Source: Macrobrachium rosenbergii (taxonomy: Eukaryota; Arthropoda; Malacostraca; Decapoda; Palaemonidae). Taken from it: 64,000 nt of DNA. The notes beneath the pieces were generated by a model, which was not told where the DNA came from, did not search any database, and worked only from the letters and a program-made list of their open reading frames with translations. Made by a program: the position numbers and the translations under genes. Shown here piece after piece: positions 55,401 to 64,000 of this stretch. The stretch spans positions 42,754,125-42,818,124 of the forward strand of contig NC_089783.1 of assembly GCF_040412425.1 (NCBI RefSeq). The letters run 5' to 3'. How positions within the stretch are numbered: the first letter of the stretch is position 1; every line of letters starts with the position of its first letter.

Positions 55401-58400
55401 GCCAACCTCCCTTACCCTGAGAGTGCTGTGACGCATTCAGTTTCTTCCAGCCCTGGGAAACCATTTGAGGGGTGGCAAGAGGTGGGCAATGTACATTAAG
55501 ACCGTAGGTTTGTTAGCTATCAAAAAGACAAATTAATTAAAAATTTGTCATTTGTTCGTACGCAGAACAAACCCAGGTCTTAACGAGAGGATAGACTCAC
55601 CTTTAGTGGGAGGAGAGGAAAGTCTTGAACTGACTGGAGGTTCAGCATACCTGATCTCATTTCTTGGTTAGGCCAAAGCAGAGGAAGGAGACATATGAAG
55701 GGGCAAGTTTTAGAAAGACTGCACATGAAAGGGGGAAATGCAGATAAACATAAGGTGAAGGCAACTTTTGGGAATTGTGCTGAGAAGGTAAGGTTTGCAG
55801 AGTTTGCTTCAGGCAGGATCAATCAAAGGAAGGAAAGCAACTGGGAGACAGAGGGAGAAATATATGGACGGAATATGGTGACTAAAGAGGAGACAACAGC
55901 CACAGTTCTAATTCAGATGGTAAGAAATGAGAAAAGATTGAATTCCATGATAAACAATGTACTGGGAGACATGGCACACTGAAGATTTGATTCAGTCTGA
56001 AATTCCCTATCATCATGACACACACACACACACACTGAAAACAAATAATTTACTTCAACCCATTCTTACTTTGGAACTCTAAGAAAATGAAAAAGTTATT
56101 AACCCTATATTCATCAGTTGCCAGTACTGTCTTCCTGAATCACCAGCTCATAAGGTGAAACTAACTTTTCTACCTATTCATCCTGAGAATTTAGCTCTTT
56201 TGTAGCATTTTCTTCATTCCAGTCTATATTTTTTAGCATAAACTTACTCTATTTCATTATTTGGTATTGTTTTTGGTGGAGGTTTTATAAGTTTGTAGTT
56301 TAGCAGTAGCTACAGAGCAAATAACTGGTTAGTGCTGAAAAGAAAGGAAGACAAGAATAAGTGCAACTCATACTCGTATGAATCATAAAACAACAGAGCA
56401 TCAAATATGACATGTTGAGCATGACAACTCCCTTGTGGTGGATTACTCATACAGGAAGACTGAAGATCTCTTTCATGTAGGGAGTTGCTGAACACATCAA
56501 AAGAATACCATACTAGTATTATGTATACCATGTGTGTGGGGGGCGGACGTGTTGGAGGTCTCTCTTACGTTGTTTACCAAAAAAGAAGGGTTTTTCGCTC
56601 TTGGTGATTATGCCTCTCATAGAAGGCAATGTGTTAGCAGTGTCTCTATGTAATACCTGGCATGTAAGCCGGTCAGTGTTGTGTAATTGCAGATACATTA
56701 ATCTACGTTCTGCATCAATGAGTGCCTTCGAAATTTTCAAGTTTCGACTTCTCAAAGCCTATTGGCTCCCTCTCCCTCGGATGAAGCGCCCACATCACCT
56801 GTAGACCTATCGGAGAAGACCGGCGAACCCCCAACCTCCTCTCCCTCCACAATGCCTCCAGTGGAAGATAGATCTTCAGCGACGATCACCAGCCCTCGTG
56901 AGTCTTCTGACTCTATCTCTCCCCCCCAACCCCATGTCGTGGATGAAGATGTGATTGATCATGAAGGGATTGGTGGCTGGCAGACACAAACAAGAAAAAA
57001 GAAAAGAACATCTTGATTGTCCGCTGAACTGAAGCCCAACATTCATGAACCACCTCGCCCGAAACCTGAGAGGAGGTGTCACGTTGTGATTCACAATTTA
57101 TGCTCATCGGTGAAGCTAGACGCCATAGTAGAGAGAGTCAAGTTTCTCATGGGCTCCGACCCTCTTATCTCCCATGAAAAATTAAACATAAAGTGGCCTA
57201 CAGGATTACCTGCCTATTTCACCACCTTGATGTTCTTAAAGGTGAGAATTTCGGTCTCAAGATACAACCTAATCCGCGACCAACCTCCCCCAGGGAACTT
57301 ACTGACACCCCAAGTAGGGGTTCAGTCGCAGCCTCACCTTCTACCACAAGTGCCAGCCATCCTCCCAAGCCGAATGAATGCCGACCCCTGCTGGTCAGCC
57401 CCCCATCCACTCAAATGAACAACTCATTCATTTCCCATCTTCGTGAGTTGCCATGGATACACTAGATATAATCTCTTGGAATATTTATGGCCTCAAGCGG
57501 AACATTCTTCCCTTAAACATGTTCTGCAAAAACTTCAAAGGCATCATTGCATTACAAGAAACGCTCCTCTGGCCTCACGACCTTGCTATCTGCGATTCAG
57601 TGCATGAAGACTTTAGAGCTTTCTCGACCTCATCGATGCAAGTTACAGATCACATCATAGCCGGTCGCCCAAAAGGCAGCCTTTCTTTCCTGTGACACAA
57701 ATCGCTAGACAATATGGTGAATGTATTGACCTATAGGAATGACAGATTGCTGGGGCTTCAAGTGACAGTAGGATACTCTAAGATCCTAATAATTAATGTT
57801 TATATGCCCTGGGGAAAAGAACAATAATTTTGATCATTACTGTATGATCCTAGGTGAGTTACACGTAACTATCAGAACATCCCAGCAAGACATTGAGAAC
57901 AGCAGCAACGAAAGAGACCCTCCTGACGAGCCCCCTGATGGAGGACGTGACCTTAATGAAGCTATAAATGCACCCCTCAACAGGGCACGTCTTACAAACC
58001 ATAGGGCATCGCAGAGCAACCACTACGCTCTGAGATTAAGGCCGAGAAACCGCCAACCAATGGGAGAAGACCATGCCCAGTGACGTCAGCGCTCTCTTGG
58101 CCAATCAAAAATCAACACTCTCTCGACCAACCAAAAAGCAGACCGTAACCAGCGGCCCCCGCTGATCGCTGACATAAAAAAGCGAGACCACAGCCACCAA
58201 TTCATTCAGCTCCCGCCTGAAGAAGGAAGAAGGCCTTCCAAAACATGTCGCGATACCCACGATCCCAGAAGCACTGATGACCGCTGCACTCATTTTTGGA
58301 CCCCGCCCTCGGAATTTCCATTACCTTAGACTTTTGATATTTTTATAAATAAAACCTCTGCAATGAACTTTGGCATTTTACTTAATTCTGTTACTGAAGA

Positions 58401-59371
58401 AGAAAAAAGACTAATTAGAAGAGTTGAACGAATAATCTACAAGATTAATGCAACCAAGCCTGCCATCATATTCAACAAAACATGTTTGAAAGAGGGCCTA
58501 TACCCGAAGTATACTATTATTATTATTATTATATTTCCACGTTTCCTGTTATTTTTAGTACATTTTCATTATTCGTATTTAGCCTGCTGGACCTGACTTC
58601 TGTAACTACCTAAGGTTCCCAGATGGAAATTAATCGTCTGCAATCTGTATTTTTTTATTATTATAATTTTTAATTTTTTTTCTATTATTCTCCGTATAAT
58701 TACTGTCATTACCATTATTATGAATTCTATTTTTTCTACTTCTTCAGCAACTGTGTGGATACTGCCAATACTTATTTTTATTATGTTACCTTATGTATCT
58801 ACATTGTGTGTACAGTCATACCTCGAAATTACGCGAGGTTAGGTTCCGGAGCCCCTAGTGCAAGGTGAATTTTCGCGTAAGTTTGGCATGGTCTTTAAAA
58901 ATGCTAATAAATGTTTATTTCCAGAGTTTAAGTACTAAATATGACCCTAATCATGCTCCCAAAGTATTAAGCTAACTTTTAAATGAACTAAAGTTAGTGT
59001 CATTTTATTTAAAATTTAGCTTATTACCCTTCAAAAAGGAATACAGTAAATGGTTGACATAAAAATTGAGTACTGCAGTTTCATAATAGCGCATTTACAG
59101 TAGGTGCGTCGTATACTAATGTTACCCTAATTCATGGGATGCCGTTTTCTTTGTCACTTAGAGAAAAAAAGCCGTTTTCTTTTTGCGTCACTAGGCAAAA
59201 CGTCACAGTCAACAAAAGTACAATTCCATAAAACATCGAAAACATGTACATAATGTTCGTAGAAGGTAGTACAGTACAGGTAAAATTCAATCAATTTAAA
59301 ATTATATACTGTACAGGTAATGACGTACAGAGAATAATAAGTTGTAAACATATGTTTGAGCGCTAACTACG

Positions 59372-59462
<91 letters not shown>

Positions 59463-61902
59463 CTGTAATAAAGTAACTGTACTGCTTTTGTATCGTATTT
59501 ATGCGCAAATATATAAATACAAATTTTCCATTCTGATTTTACACCTAAAAACACGAAAACTTAAAAATTATACACACTTTCTACAGGGGTATCATCTTTG
59601 AAAAATGCAGGGTATCACATCTTATAAAAGTACACCAACTGAACGTGCTGTAATTACATGCGCATACAGATTGCACCAGCACTTTTCTCCAAGGTGAACA
59701 TAGTAATTTTCAAAGAATAACACTTATACAACTCTTAGTTACATCTCTGATATTACTTTAAAGAATTCATTTTATCAAATGAGCGCGACTGACCAACCTC
59801 ATCTCAAGGTCATGTAAAGTCCTTGTGACAAAGACTTTGCAAATGGACATAATACTTGTATGATATTTATGTACAGAAATATAAATATAAAAATATCGAT
59901 TTTACAGTTAAAAGCATTTTTATAAATGTACTTCAAACATTAAACAAGCATTTTCTGCAGGGTATCATCTTTGAAAAGTGCAGTAAGCAAATGGGTATCA
60001 CATCTTGTAAAAGTACACTAAGTGAATGTGCATTTTTATGCATGTACAAAAATAAAATAATACATTTTCGATACCGATTTTACACATGAAATGCATTTTC
60101 ATAGAAATTTACATTTTTTTTCATAGAGATTTTGCACATTAAAACATCAAATGCATTTTTCATACAGATTTTACACATAGAAGCATGAAATGCATTTTTT
60201 CATACAGATTTTACACAAAAAGAATGAAATGCATTTTTCATACAGATTTTACACATAAAAGCATGAAAACTTGTAAATTACTTCAAAAATTAAACACCCA
60301 CTTCTGCAGGGTTTCTCGAGAATTTCGTGTGTCTGTGAAAAAATTGCGTATGCCCATTAGTTAGGTTCCAGTGAAAAGTTTGTGTGTGTGTGAATTCGTC
60401 CAACTCGAATCGTTTAAGATCGAAGTATTACTGTATTGTATTTGTATATTCCATGTATATGGCCCTGAGCTGCAATAAGGATTATTATTATTATTATTAC
60501 ATTATCATTACAACACAAACATTCCATGGGACCTAGAAAGAGAGAAAAATGTAGCTACCGCATAGATAATGAAACTGGAATTTCAGCATCTTAAACTAAT
60601 ATAAAGTTAGATCTTGCATTTACAAAGATTACGAGGCTTACCTGAAAGTTTTCTTGTCCTTCCTTTAAAAGTATCATCAGCTGTCACAATATCAACGTCT
60701 TGAGCCGCTGAATCTTGAGATCTCAACCACTGATGAGAGGCTCCATCACTAAAATTTTCTACATTACTTAGAGTATTTTGAGTTATATCTAAATTGTGAT
60801 GACTGTCTCTCCTTACAAAACCATCTGAAAAGAAATGATTTCATGAACAGGTTATCATTTTCATTTCAGTTTCCAAGAAAATAAATTTCCACAAATACTC
60901 AGTACAAAAAACTTAAGAAAATTTCCTAAAAACTTTCCTTCTAATACAATCCCCTAACTTATAGTGCACATTTCATTTGTTACAAAATGTTCCCCCCAAA
61001 AAGAACTTCTTTAAAGGAAGACAAAGAGAGTCAACACCAAAGCAGGTAAGTTGTGCATAATTGCTATCAGATTCATTGGATCTCAGTTTCCACCAGTTAG
61101 TTTCATTCTTTGTGTAATTACCCTTTTGACAGCTGATATGTGAAATAGGACAAAGAAGAATTACAAATAGGTTATAGATTTATATTAAAAAATAAATTTT
61201 GATTGAAAAAATTAATTATCATAGCATAAAACATATGATATGACCCAGCACGAATGAGGGGTTGGGATGTGGGTTACTTTGTATATGACAGATGGGTTTT
61301 ATGAAAATAGGTTAAACAGGTTATACATTTTACAAATCTGAGTATCTTGCAGGAACCCCACTACCCTTTTCCCCACTCTCAACTGCCTTTCATAAAATTT
61401 AAACGTTTTGCAGTTGAGACAGGAAAAGGGAAGCGGGGCTCCCGCAAGGTAATCGGACTTGTAAAAGTTGACCTGTCACTAATGAGGATAGGACTCCACC
61501 TACAGATACCTGTCAGGAACAAATACCTGTACTTGGTTTCAAATCACCTATATGTTCATATGTACAATCTTACTAGCATACATATTGTGAATTTCTTCCA
61601 CTTCATATAACCTCTGTATATACTGTATTAGTAAATGAAATCTACCTTAACAGAAAATGCAAGTACCAATAAAACTGCATTCACCTAAATATAGTATTAA
61701 CTTGCACATTAGCAAAACAATGAAAAGAGTGCATCAGATTTTCATCTTTAATGTACAAACCTGTAAGAAGCAATTCCCTGTATGGTATAGGTGTATAACC
61801 ATATCTTCTAGCCCAGCCAACAATATTACGAACAGTCCATCTATTTTTGCCATCAACCTCACACTTTTCTAACCATCTTCGGACTTCACGACTTCTTTGA
61901 AA
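52209..61902 (-). CDS. YEATS2-like protein (tentative), C-terminal four exons with histone-fold-like end
   Basis: Minus-strand exons 61902-61761, 60824-60642, 55163-54997 and 52412-52209 join with matching phases (split Asp at the first junction, split Ala at the second, phase 0 at the third) to a TAA, giving 231 residues. Segments: REVRRWLEKCEVDGKNRWTV and RNIVGWARRYGYTPIPYREL form a helical domain. A polar linker includes HNLDITQNTLSNVENFSD. Then WTDLDKVSGCEWIGRRASEL, LRISLPMEEILPGYRVDAGR, AVAWQAALSFMEDLLRSSYC and ISFSHVRGALINTRPEFDLF with TNEGLG. A long amphipathic helix, loop and I-x-x-x-H-V-x-x-A-L helix look like helices 2-3 of a histone fold. YEATS2 in the ATAC acetyltransferase complex carries a C-terminal histone fold that pairs with NC2-beta. 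The YEATS domain itself would lie upstream, outside the window. The exon structure is strong; the name is an inference. Confidence 0.85.
53105..53334. mobile_element. MITE-like element with GGCGATTTTCGG words
   Basis: Starts GGCAGTCCCCGGTTATTGGC and is packed with inverted words (GAAAATTGGCGATTTCGGCG versus GGCGATTTTCGGGGGTTATC, and GCCGAAAAGCGCC). No clear matching right terminus is found, so it may be truncated. Confidence 0.55.
53425..53508. repeat. 28 bp unit in three perfect tandem copies
   Basis: CTTGTGAGGCTTCACTAAAC starts each unit at 53425, 53453 and 53481, and each ends AGTTTTGA. No differences are seen. Confidence 0.95.
54000..54222 (+). pseudogene. pogo/Tigger-type transposase relic: N-terminal DNA-binding domain
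   Basis: The start reads IVPKKGRHNSKAK. After a shift, 54066 onwards reads KEITEKHESCVQVVDLAKNY then GVTKQTISTLTNTN. A further shift gives IKVADVAKEVKSVT. This is the Psq/CENP-B-type helix-turn-helix (EKHE...VDLA-x-x-YGV-x-KQTIS-T) found at the N-terminus of Tigger transposases. Two frameshifts and stops; the catalytic DDE part is absent. Confidence 0.78.
54997..55163 (-). CDS. YEATS2-like gene, third exon from the window's 5' side
   Basis: Minus-strand acceptor TTTATTTTCCAG and donor CAG|GTCAGC. Phase 1 entry completes Ala, and the exit is phase 0. It encodes SPSKSASEIVPWTDLDKV through RRASELRISLPMEEILPG to GRAVAWQ. Confidence 0.9.
55228..55554. repeat. Foldback module 5
   Basis: The left arm 55228-55279 (AAATGACAAATTTTTTTATT, TTCATAGCTAACAAACCTAC) is inverted at 55502-55554 (GTAGGTTTGTTAGCTATCAA, TTAAAAATTTGTCATTT). 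The interior has GAGGGGTGGCAAGAGGTGGG, very close to GAGGGGTGGCTAGAGGTGGC in the 38.4 kb module. The sequence after the right arm (ACAAACCCAGGTCTTAACGA) again resembles an ITR outer end. Confidence 0.8.
56762..57850 (+). mobile_element. LINE relic: ORF1 fragment and AP-like endonuclease start of ORF2
   Basis: The first part (56762-57016) is Pro/Ser-rich and ends GIGGWQTQTRKKKRTS. The next (57017-57418, shifting near 57240) reads KPERRCHVVIHNLCSSVKLD, a nucleic-acid-binding-like ORF1 region. ORF2 begins at 57453 with MDTLDIISWNIYGLKRNILP, then FKGIIALQETLLWPHDL, where N and E fit the W-N-x-x-G and L-Q-E-T endonuclease blocks. After a TGA at 57693 it continues with HKSLDN and ILIINVYMP, the N-V-Y-x-P block. 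RT is absent. This is an APE-type non-LTR retrotransposon, truncated. Confidence 0.75.
58080..58515 (+). mobile_element. Possible Penelope-like element fragment
   Basis: A GC-richer leader (58080-58340) with a hammerhead-like motif precedes an open stretch (58363-58515) reading SVTEEEKRLIRRVERIIYKI then KTCLKEGLYPKYT. A leader with hammerhead motifs followed by a helical N-terminus ending in a K-x-C-L-x-x-x-x-x-P-x-(F/Y) block is typical of Penelope-like elements. Sequence breaks into (ATT)n at 58515, so RT is not present. The family call is tentative. Confidence 0.4.
58217..58244 (+). ncRNA. Decayed hammerhead-ribozyme-like core
   Basis: CTGAAGA (consensus CTGATGA), then GGAAG-AAGGC-CTTCC able to form a 5 bp stem II, then AAAAC (consensus GAAAC). 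Two core changes would be expected to abolish cleavage. It is reported as a motif, not an active ribozyme. Confidence 0.3.
58813..60433. mobile_element. Non-autonomous Tc1/mariner (pogo/Tigger-like) element, 1.6 kb
   Basis: The left end CAGTCATACCTCGAAATTAC and right end ...GATCGAAGTATTACTG are inverted copies (CAGT-A-TAC-TCGA core), each flanked by TA (58811-58812 and 60434-60435), the target-site duplication of this superfamily. The body has no transposase. It has an (AG)n tract and, at about 60060-60270, four copies of a TTTTACACATrAAAGCATGA-like unit with CATTTTTCATACAGA. Confidence 0.8.
59375..59460. repeat. (GA)n microsatellite, about 43 units
   Basis: Uninterrupted GA dinucleotides inside the 1.6 kb element. 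Ser-Leu repeat ORFs read across it are artefacts. Confidence 0.98.
60642..60824 (-). CDS. YEATS2-like gene, second exon from the window's 5' side
   Basis: Minus-strand acceptor TTTCTTTTCAG and donor TCAG|GTAAGC. It completes Asp, then GFVRRDSHHNLDITQNTL through DGASHQWLRSQDSAAQDVDI to RTRKLS. The polar, low-hydrophobicity content suggests a flexible linker. Confidence 0.88.
60825..61760 (-). other. Intron of the YEATS2-like gene
   Basis: A 0.9 kb intron with donor GTTTGT and acceptor TTTCTTTTCAG. No repeat or coding relic is recognised. Confidence 0.8.
61761..61902 (-). CDS. YEATS2-like gene, first exon visible in the window
   Basis: Minus-strand acceptor CTAATTATTACAG and donor ACAG|GTTTGT. 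47 codons: SREVRRWLEKCEVDGKNRW, TVRNIVGWARRYGYTPIPYR, ELLLT. Strongly helical with conserved-looking Trp and Tyr. It starts at a codon boundary, so an upstream phase-0 exon must exist. Confidence 0.9.
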
Positions 61903-63282
61903 CTGTAATAATTAGAATTCAATAACTGTATTCACATGAAACAAAATAGATTTTTAATACAAACTGGTTTTAAAATAATAAACCCATCATGTATGTCCTT
62001 CTTATCCCTAATCTTCACAAATTATAGACAATCAATTTGTAAAAAATAATTAAGTGATCAACTGCTGGCTGGTTGCCTCAGCCATAAGTTACAGGTAAAT
62101 ATGAACCTTCCTTCCCATGCAGTCTTGACTGTAGCAGCATAAAACAATAGGGGTGGGAAGATAGACATGTGAATAATGAGTTTAAAAAAAAATTTAATAA
62201 ATTTACAAATCTGGTCACGAACACATGAATTACATAAGCCAAACCCGTAATTAAGGAGGGAGGACTAGGCACCTGCAAATAACTCCAAATTATTGATCAG
62301 AACAAAAGGTCTTCAAAATGAAGACACTTTGGGTCGGTCAAGGAGTCACACATGTGGAATCAAAATCCTAGGAATACAGTAAAATAAAAGGGTTCTGCAT
62401 TTGTAGGTTGTAGCGACATGATAACTAAAACATAGCAGAGGGTATACTTGCCATATACAGAAGTGACTAAATCCTGAACGCCCCCAATTGCTATGAATTG
62501 TGAAAAACAGAGAATATGTCCAAATGAAGGGACAAAGCCTTGTTTATCCACGTTACTATGTCCAACTGATCCTTCTGTGGTCATTCAACAGTAAGACACC
62601 TGATCTCACTTAGTAAGAGAAGAAAGTGTCTGGAAATCATTACTTCTTGCCATCTTCCTCTATGATTTGAAGAGATTCATTATCATTGCCTCCATTTTTG
62701 TCTAAGATTTAAAGAGATTCATTATCACTGCCCCCAACACCATAACATGCAAAGGGCCTCTACAATTCTGCCATGTGTGTGTCTTACTTTTGCTTTATCT
62801 TCCACAAATATCCATTCATCTCTAGTGTCCCTTCTTACAGTGCTCATCCAAGTATGTCTGGGTCCCAACTCCTCTGGTGCTCACAGGGGCATCACTGACA
62901 CTTGTGCACTATTCTCCCAAGGGTTGTGTGAAGGACATGCCCACCCCATCTGCATCTTTCTTTCTCCATTATTTTATCTACAAAAGTTAAATAATAATAA
63001 TAATAAAAAGGAGTAGACCCTCTCTTAAACATGTCTTGTTAAAAAGGAGGGCTGCATCATTTGAGTTAATCTCATACTGAGTCTTCTCAATTTTTCAATT
63101 TAATATTGGACAATAACTGACCAATGTTCATACTTTGGTAAAGAGAAAATGCATCTGCAGCATGTGAACAATACAGTATAGCAGTTTTTATTCTCTATAC
63201 AAAATAAGGTAGTGAAATACAGTACTGCTGTATACACCTGTAGATTTTAACAGGTTTCCAGTACACAAATTCCTGAGTCGTA
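61903..63282 (-). other. Upstream intron of the YEATS2-like gene, nothing recognised
   Basis: A/T-rich with a short (AAT)n tract near 62990-63006. No further exon of the gene is evident. Confidence 0.6.
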
Positions 63283-64000
63283 CAGTGGTACCTCAGTTAA
63301 CGAACAGTTCTGTTCAAGAACAATCGGATTACAAACCAGATGTTTGAAAATTTTTGTTCTGATTCGCAAACCGTGCTTCAGGCTGCGAACACACAAACAT
63401 CCCCCAAAAGGGTCCATTGAAAGCGTCCCAATTTTTTTAGTGGTGGATGGAGCATCATCTCAAGTATAGCAGTCAATGAAATGCAGCAAAAGTTGAATAA
63501 TACAATTTGTAAAAGTTGAGAATAATGAATTTTAATAAAACTGCTGTTTTACTATATTTTTTCATGTTGCATGTACTACTGTCATATTATCGTATTACAA
63601 AATATGAACAGAGCGATCATGTGCCATTTGCATTCTGGTTTTGTTTACCTTCTTAAAATCATCAGCTGATTGCATTTTACCAATATATTACTGTCTATAA
63701 CTGCCAAATGAAACTTTATTCAGAGATGTTTCTTTTGCAAATGATCAAATCTGGGTTTAAAAATTGCAACTACTTGATTTATACACACACTAATTAAATG
63801 AAATACATGTTTTGGAATCTGCTCATTATTCATTTCTTTAGCCACAGCTACAACACCTGTTGCTTGAAGTTAGTGGCATAATTTCTTAACACCTTCTGCG
63901 CACAATGGATGAATAAAAATGTATTTGATTTTTATTTATGGAATTACATTGAAAATAAGCAAGTTTTTAAAAGACAACTGTAATGCAACTCTTATTACAT
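63283..64000 (+). mobile_element. 5' part of a pogo/Tigger-like element (CAGTGGTACCTCAGTTAACG...)
   Basis: TA then CAGTGGTACCTCAGTTAACG at 63281 matches the pattern CAGT-G/A-TACCTC at the start of the 58.8 kb element. The text that follows (AACGAACAGTTCTGTTCAAG and GTTTGAAAATTTTTGTTCTG) is typical of Tigger-like termini. The right terminus was not found before the window ends, so the end coordinate is only the window limit. Confidence 0.5.

Larger units (their letters stand above)
55164..60641 (-). other. Intron of the YEATS2-like gene (5.5 kb), packed with mobile elements
   Basis: It contains foldback module 5 (55228-55554), a LINE relic (56762-57850), a possible Penelope-like fragment (about 58080-58515) and a 1.6 kb TA-flanked element (58813-60433). 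The stretch 55555-56761 shows only A/T-rich sequence, short ORFs and a (CA)n tract near 56018-56033. Confidence 0.8.

Noticed and set aside
58274..58280. CTGATGA as an intact hammerhead core
   Set aside because: No GAAA follows at stem II distance; the upstream CTGAAGA...AAAAC pair fits the geometry better.
59302..59554. Ser-Leu repeat ORFs on the minus strand
   Set aside because: Produced by the (GA)n microsatellite.
1..64000. CRISPR arrays, operons, bacterial promoters or prophage
   Set aside because: Intron-bearing eukaryotic genes and repeats; no direct-repeat/spacer arrays, ribosome-binding sites or gene clusters of bacterial type.
1..64000. Endogenous viral sequence (large DNA viruses are known to be integrated in decapod genomes)
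   Set aside because: No ORF longer than about 320 codons, and all recognisable foreign coding relics are retroelement or transposase parts.

Overview
The window is eukaryotic nuclear DNA, about 60-65% A+T, with short exons bounded by GT/AG splice sites in long repeat-filled introns. Dense simple repeats, many relics of DIRS-type tyrosine-recombinase retrotransposons, a ~300 bp dispersed SINE-like repeat and a short (TTAGG)n tract point to an arthropod, most likely a decapod crustacean (a caridean shrimp is my guess). There are no bacterial or plasmid features.

Three host genes can be supported. (1) Plus strand, 1720-13332: the 3' six coding exons of a long coiled-coil protein with a Ser/Pro-rich tail. 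All five junctions keep frame and give 589 C-terminal residues. The 5' end lies outside or is unrecognised, and the family is not named with confidence. (2) Minus strand, 36570-25788: COX20, the cytochrome c oxidase assembly factor, in three exons (a 7-codon first exon is proposed) giving a ~103-residue protein. It converges with gene 1. (3) Minus strand, 61902-52209: the last four exons (231 residues) of a protein whose C-terminus looks like the histone-fold end of YEATS2, the ATAC-complex subunit. The gene is certain; the name is tentative. Its 5' part lies beyond the window.

The rest is intron or intergenic DNA shaped by mobile elements. 3.5-4.5 kb: plus-strand LINE relic. 8.3-8.7 kb: ~90 bp minisatellite. 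13.9-14.3 kb: 170 bp tandem duplication. 15-16.3 kb: DIRS recombinase relic. 17.8 kb: foldback hairpin. 20.0 kb, 53.1 kb, 58.8-60.4 kb and 63.3 kb: pogo/Tigger-like non-autonomous elements. 26.7, 34.9 and 44.9 kb: three SINE-like copies. 30.1-30.4 kb and 37.8-38.3 kb: DIRS RNase H and RT relics. 43.0-47.9 kb: minus-strand LINE relics. 48.1-51.45 kb: a deleted DIRS-like element that still has inverted terminal repeats and an internal complementary region. 54.1 kb: Tigger-type transposase DNA-binding domain. 56.8-58.5 kb: LINE ORF1/endonuclease relic followed by a possible Penelope-like fragment with a decayed hammerhead-like motif.

The most unusual pattern is a recurrent foldback module: ~42-54 bp inverted arms around ~145-240 bp. 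It is seen five times (25.0, 37.2, 38.4, 48.1 and 55.2 kb). In two cases it sits at one end of an element with a matching inverted repeat at the other end, the layout expected of DIRS inverted terminal repeat plus internal complementary region.

All calls come from reading the sequence by eye; no alignment or search was run.
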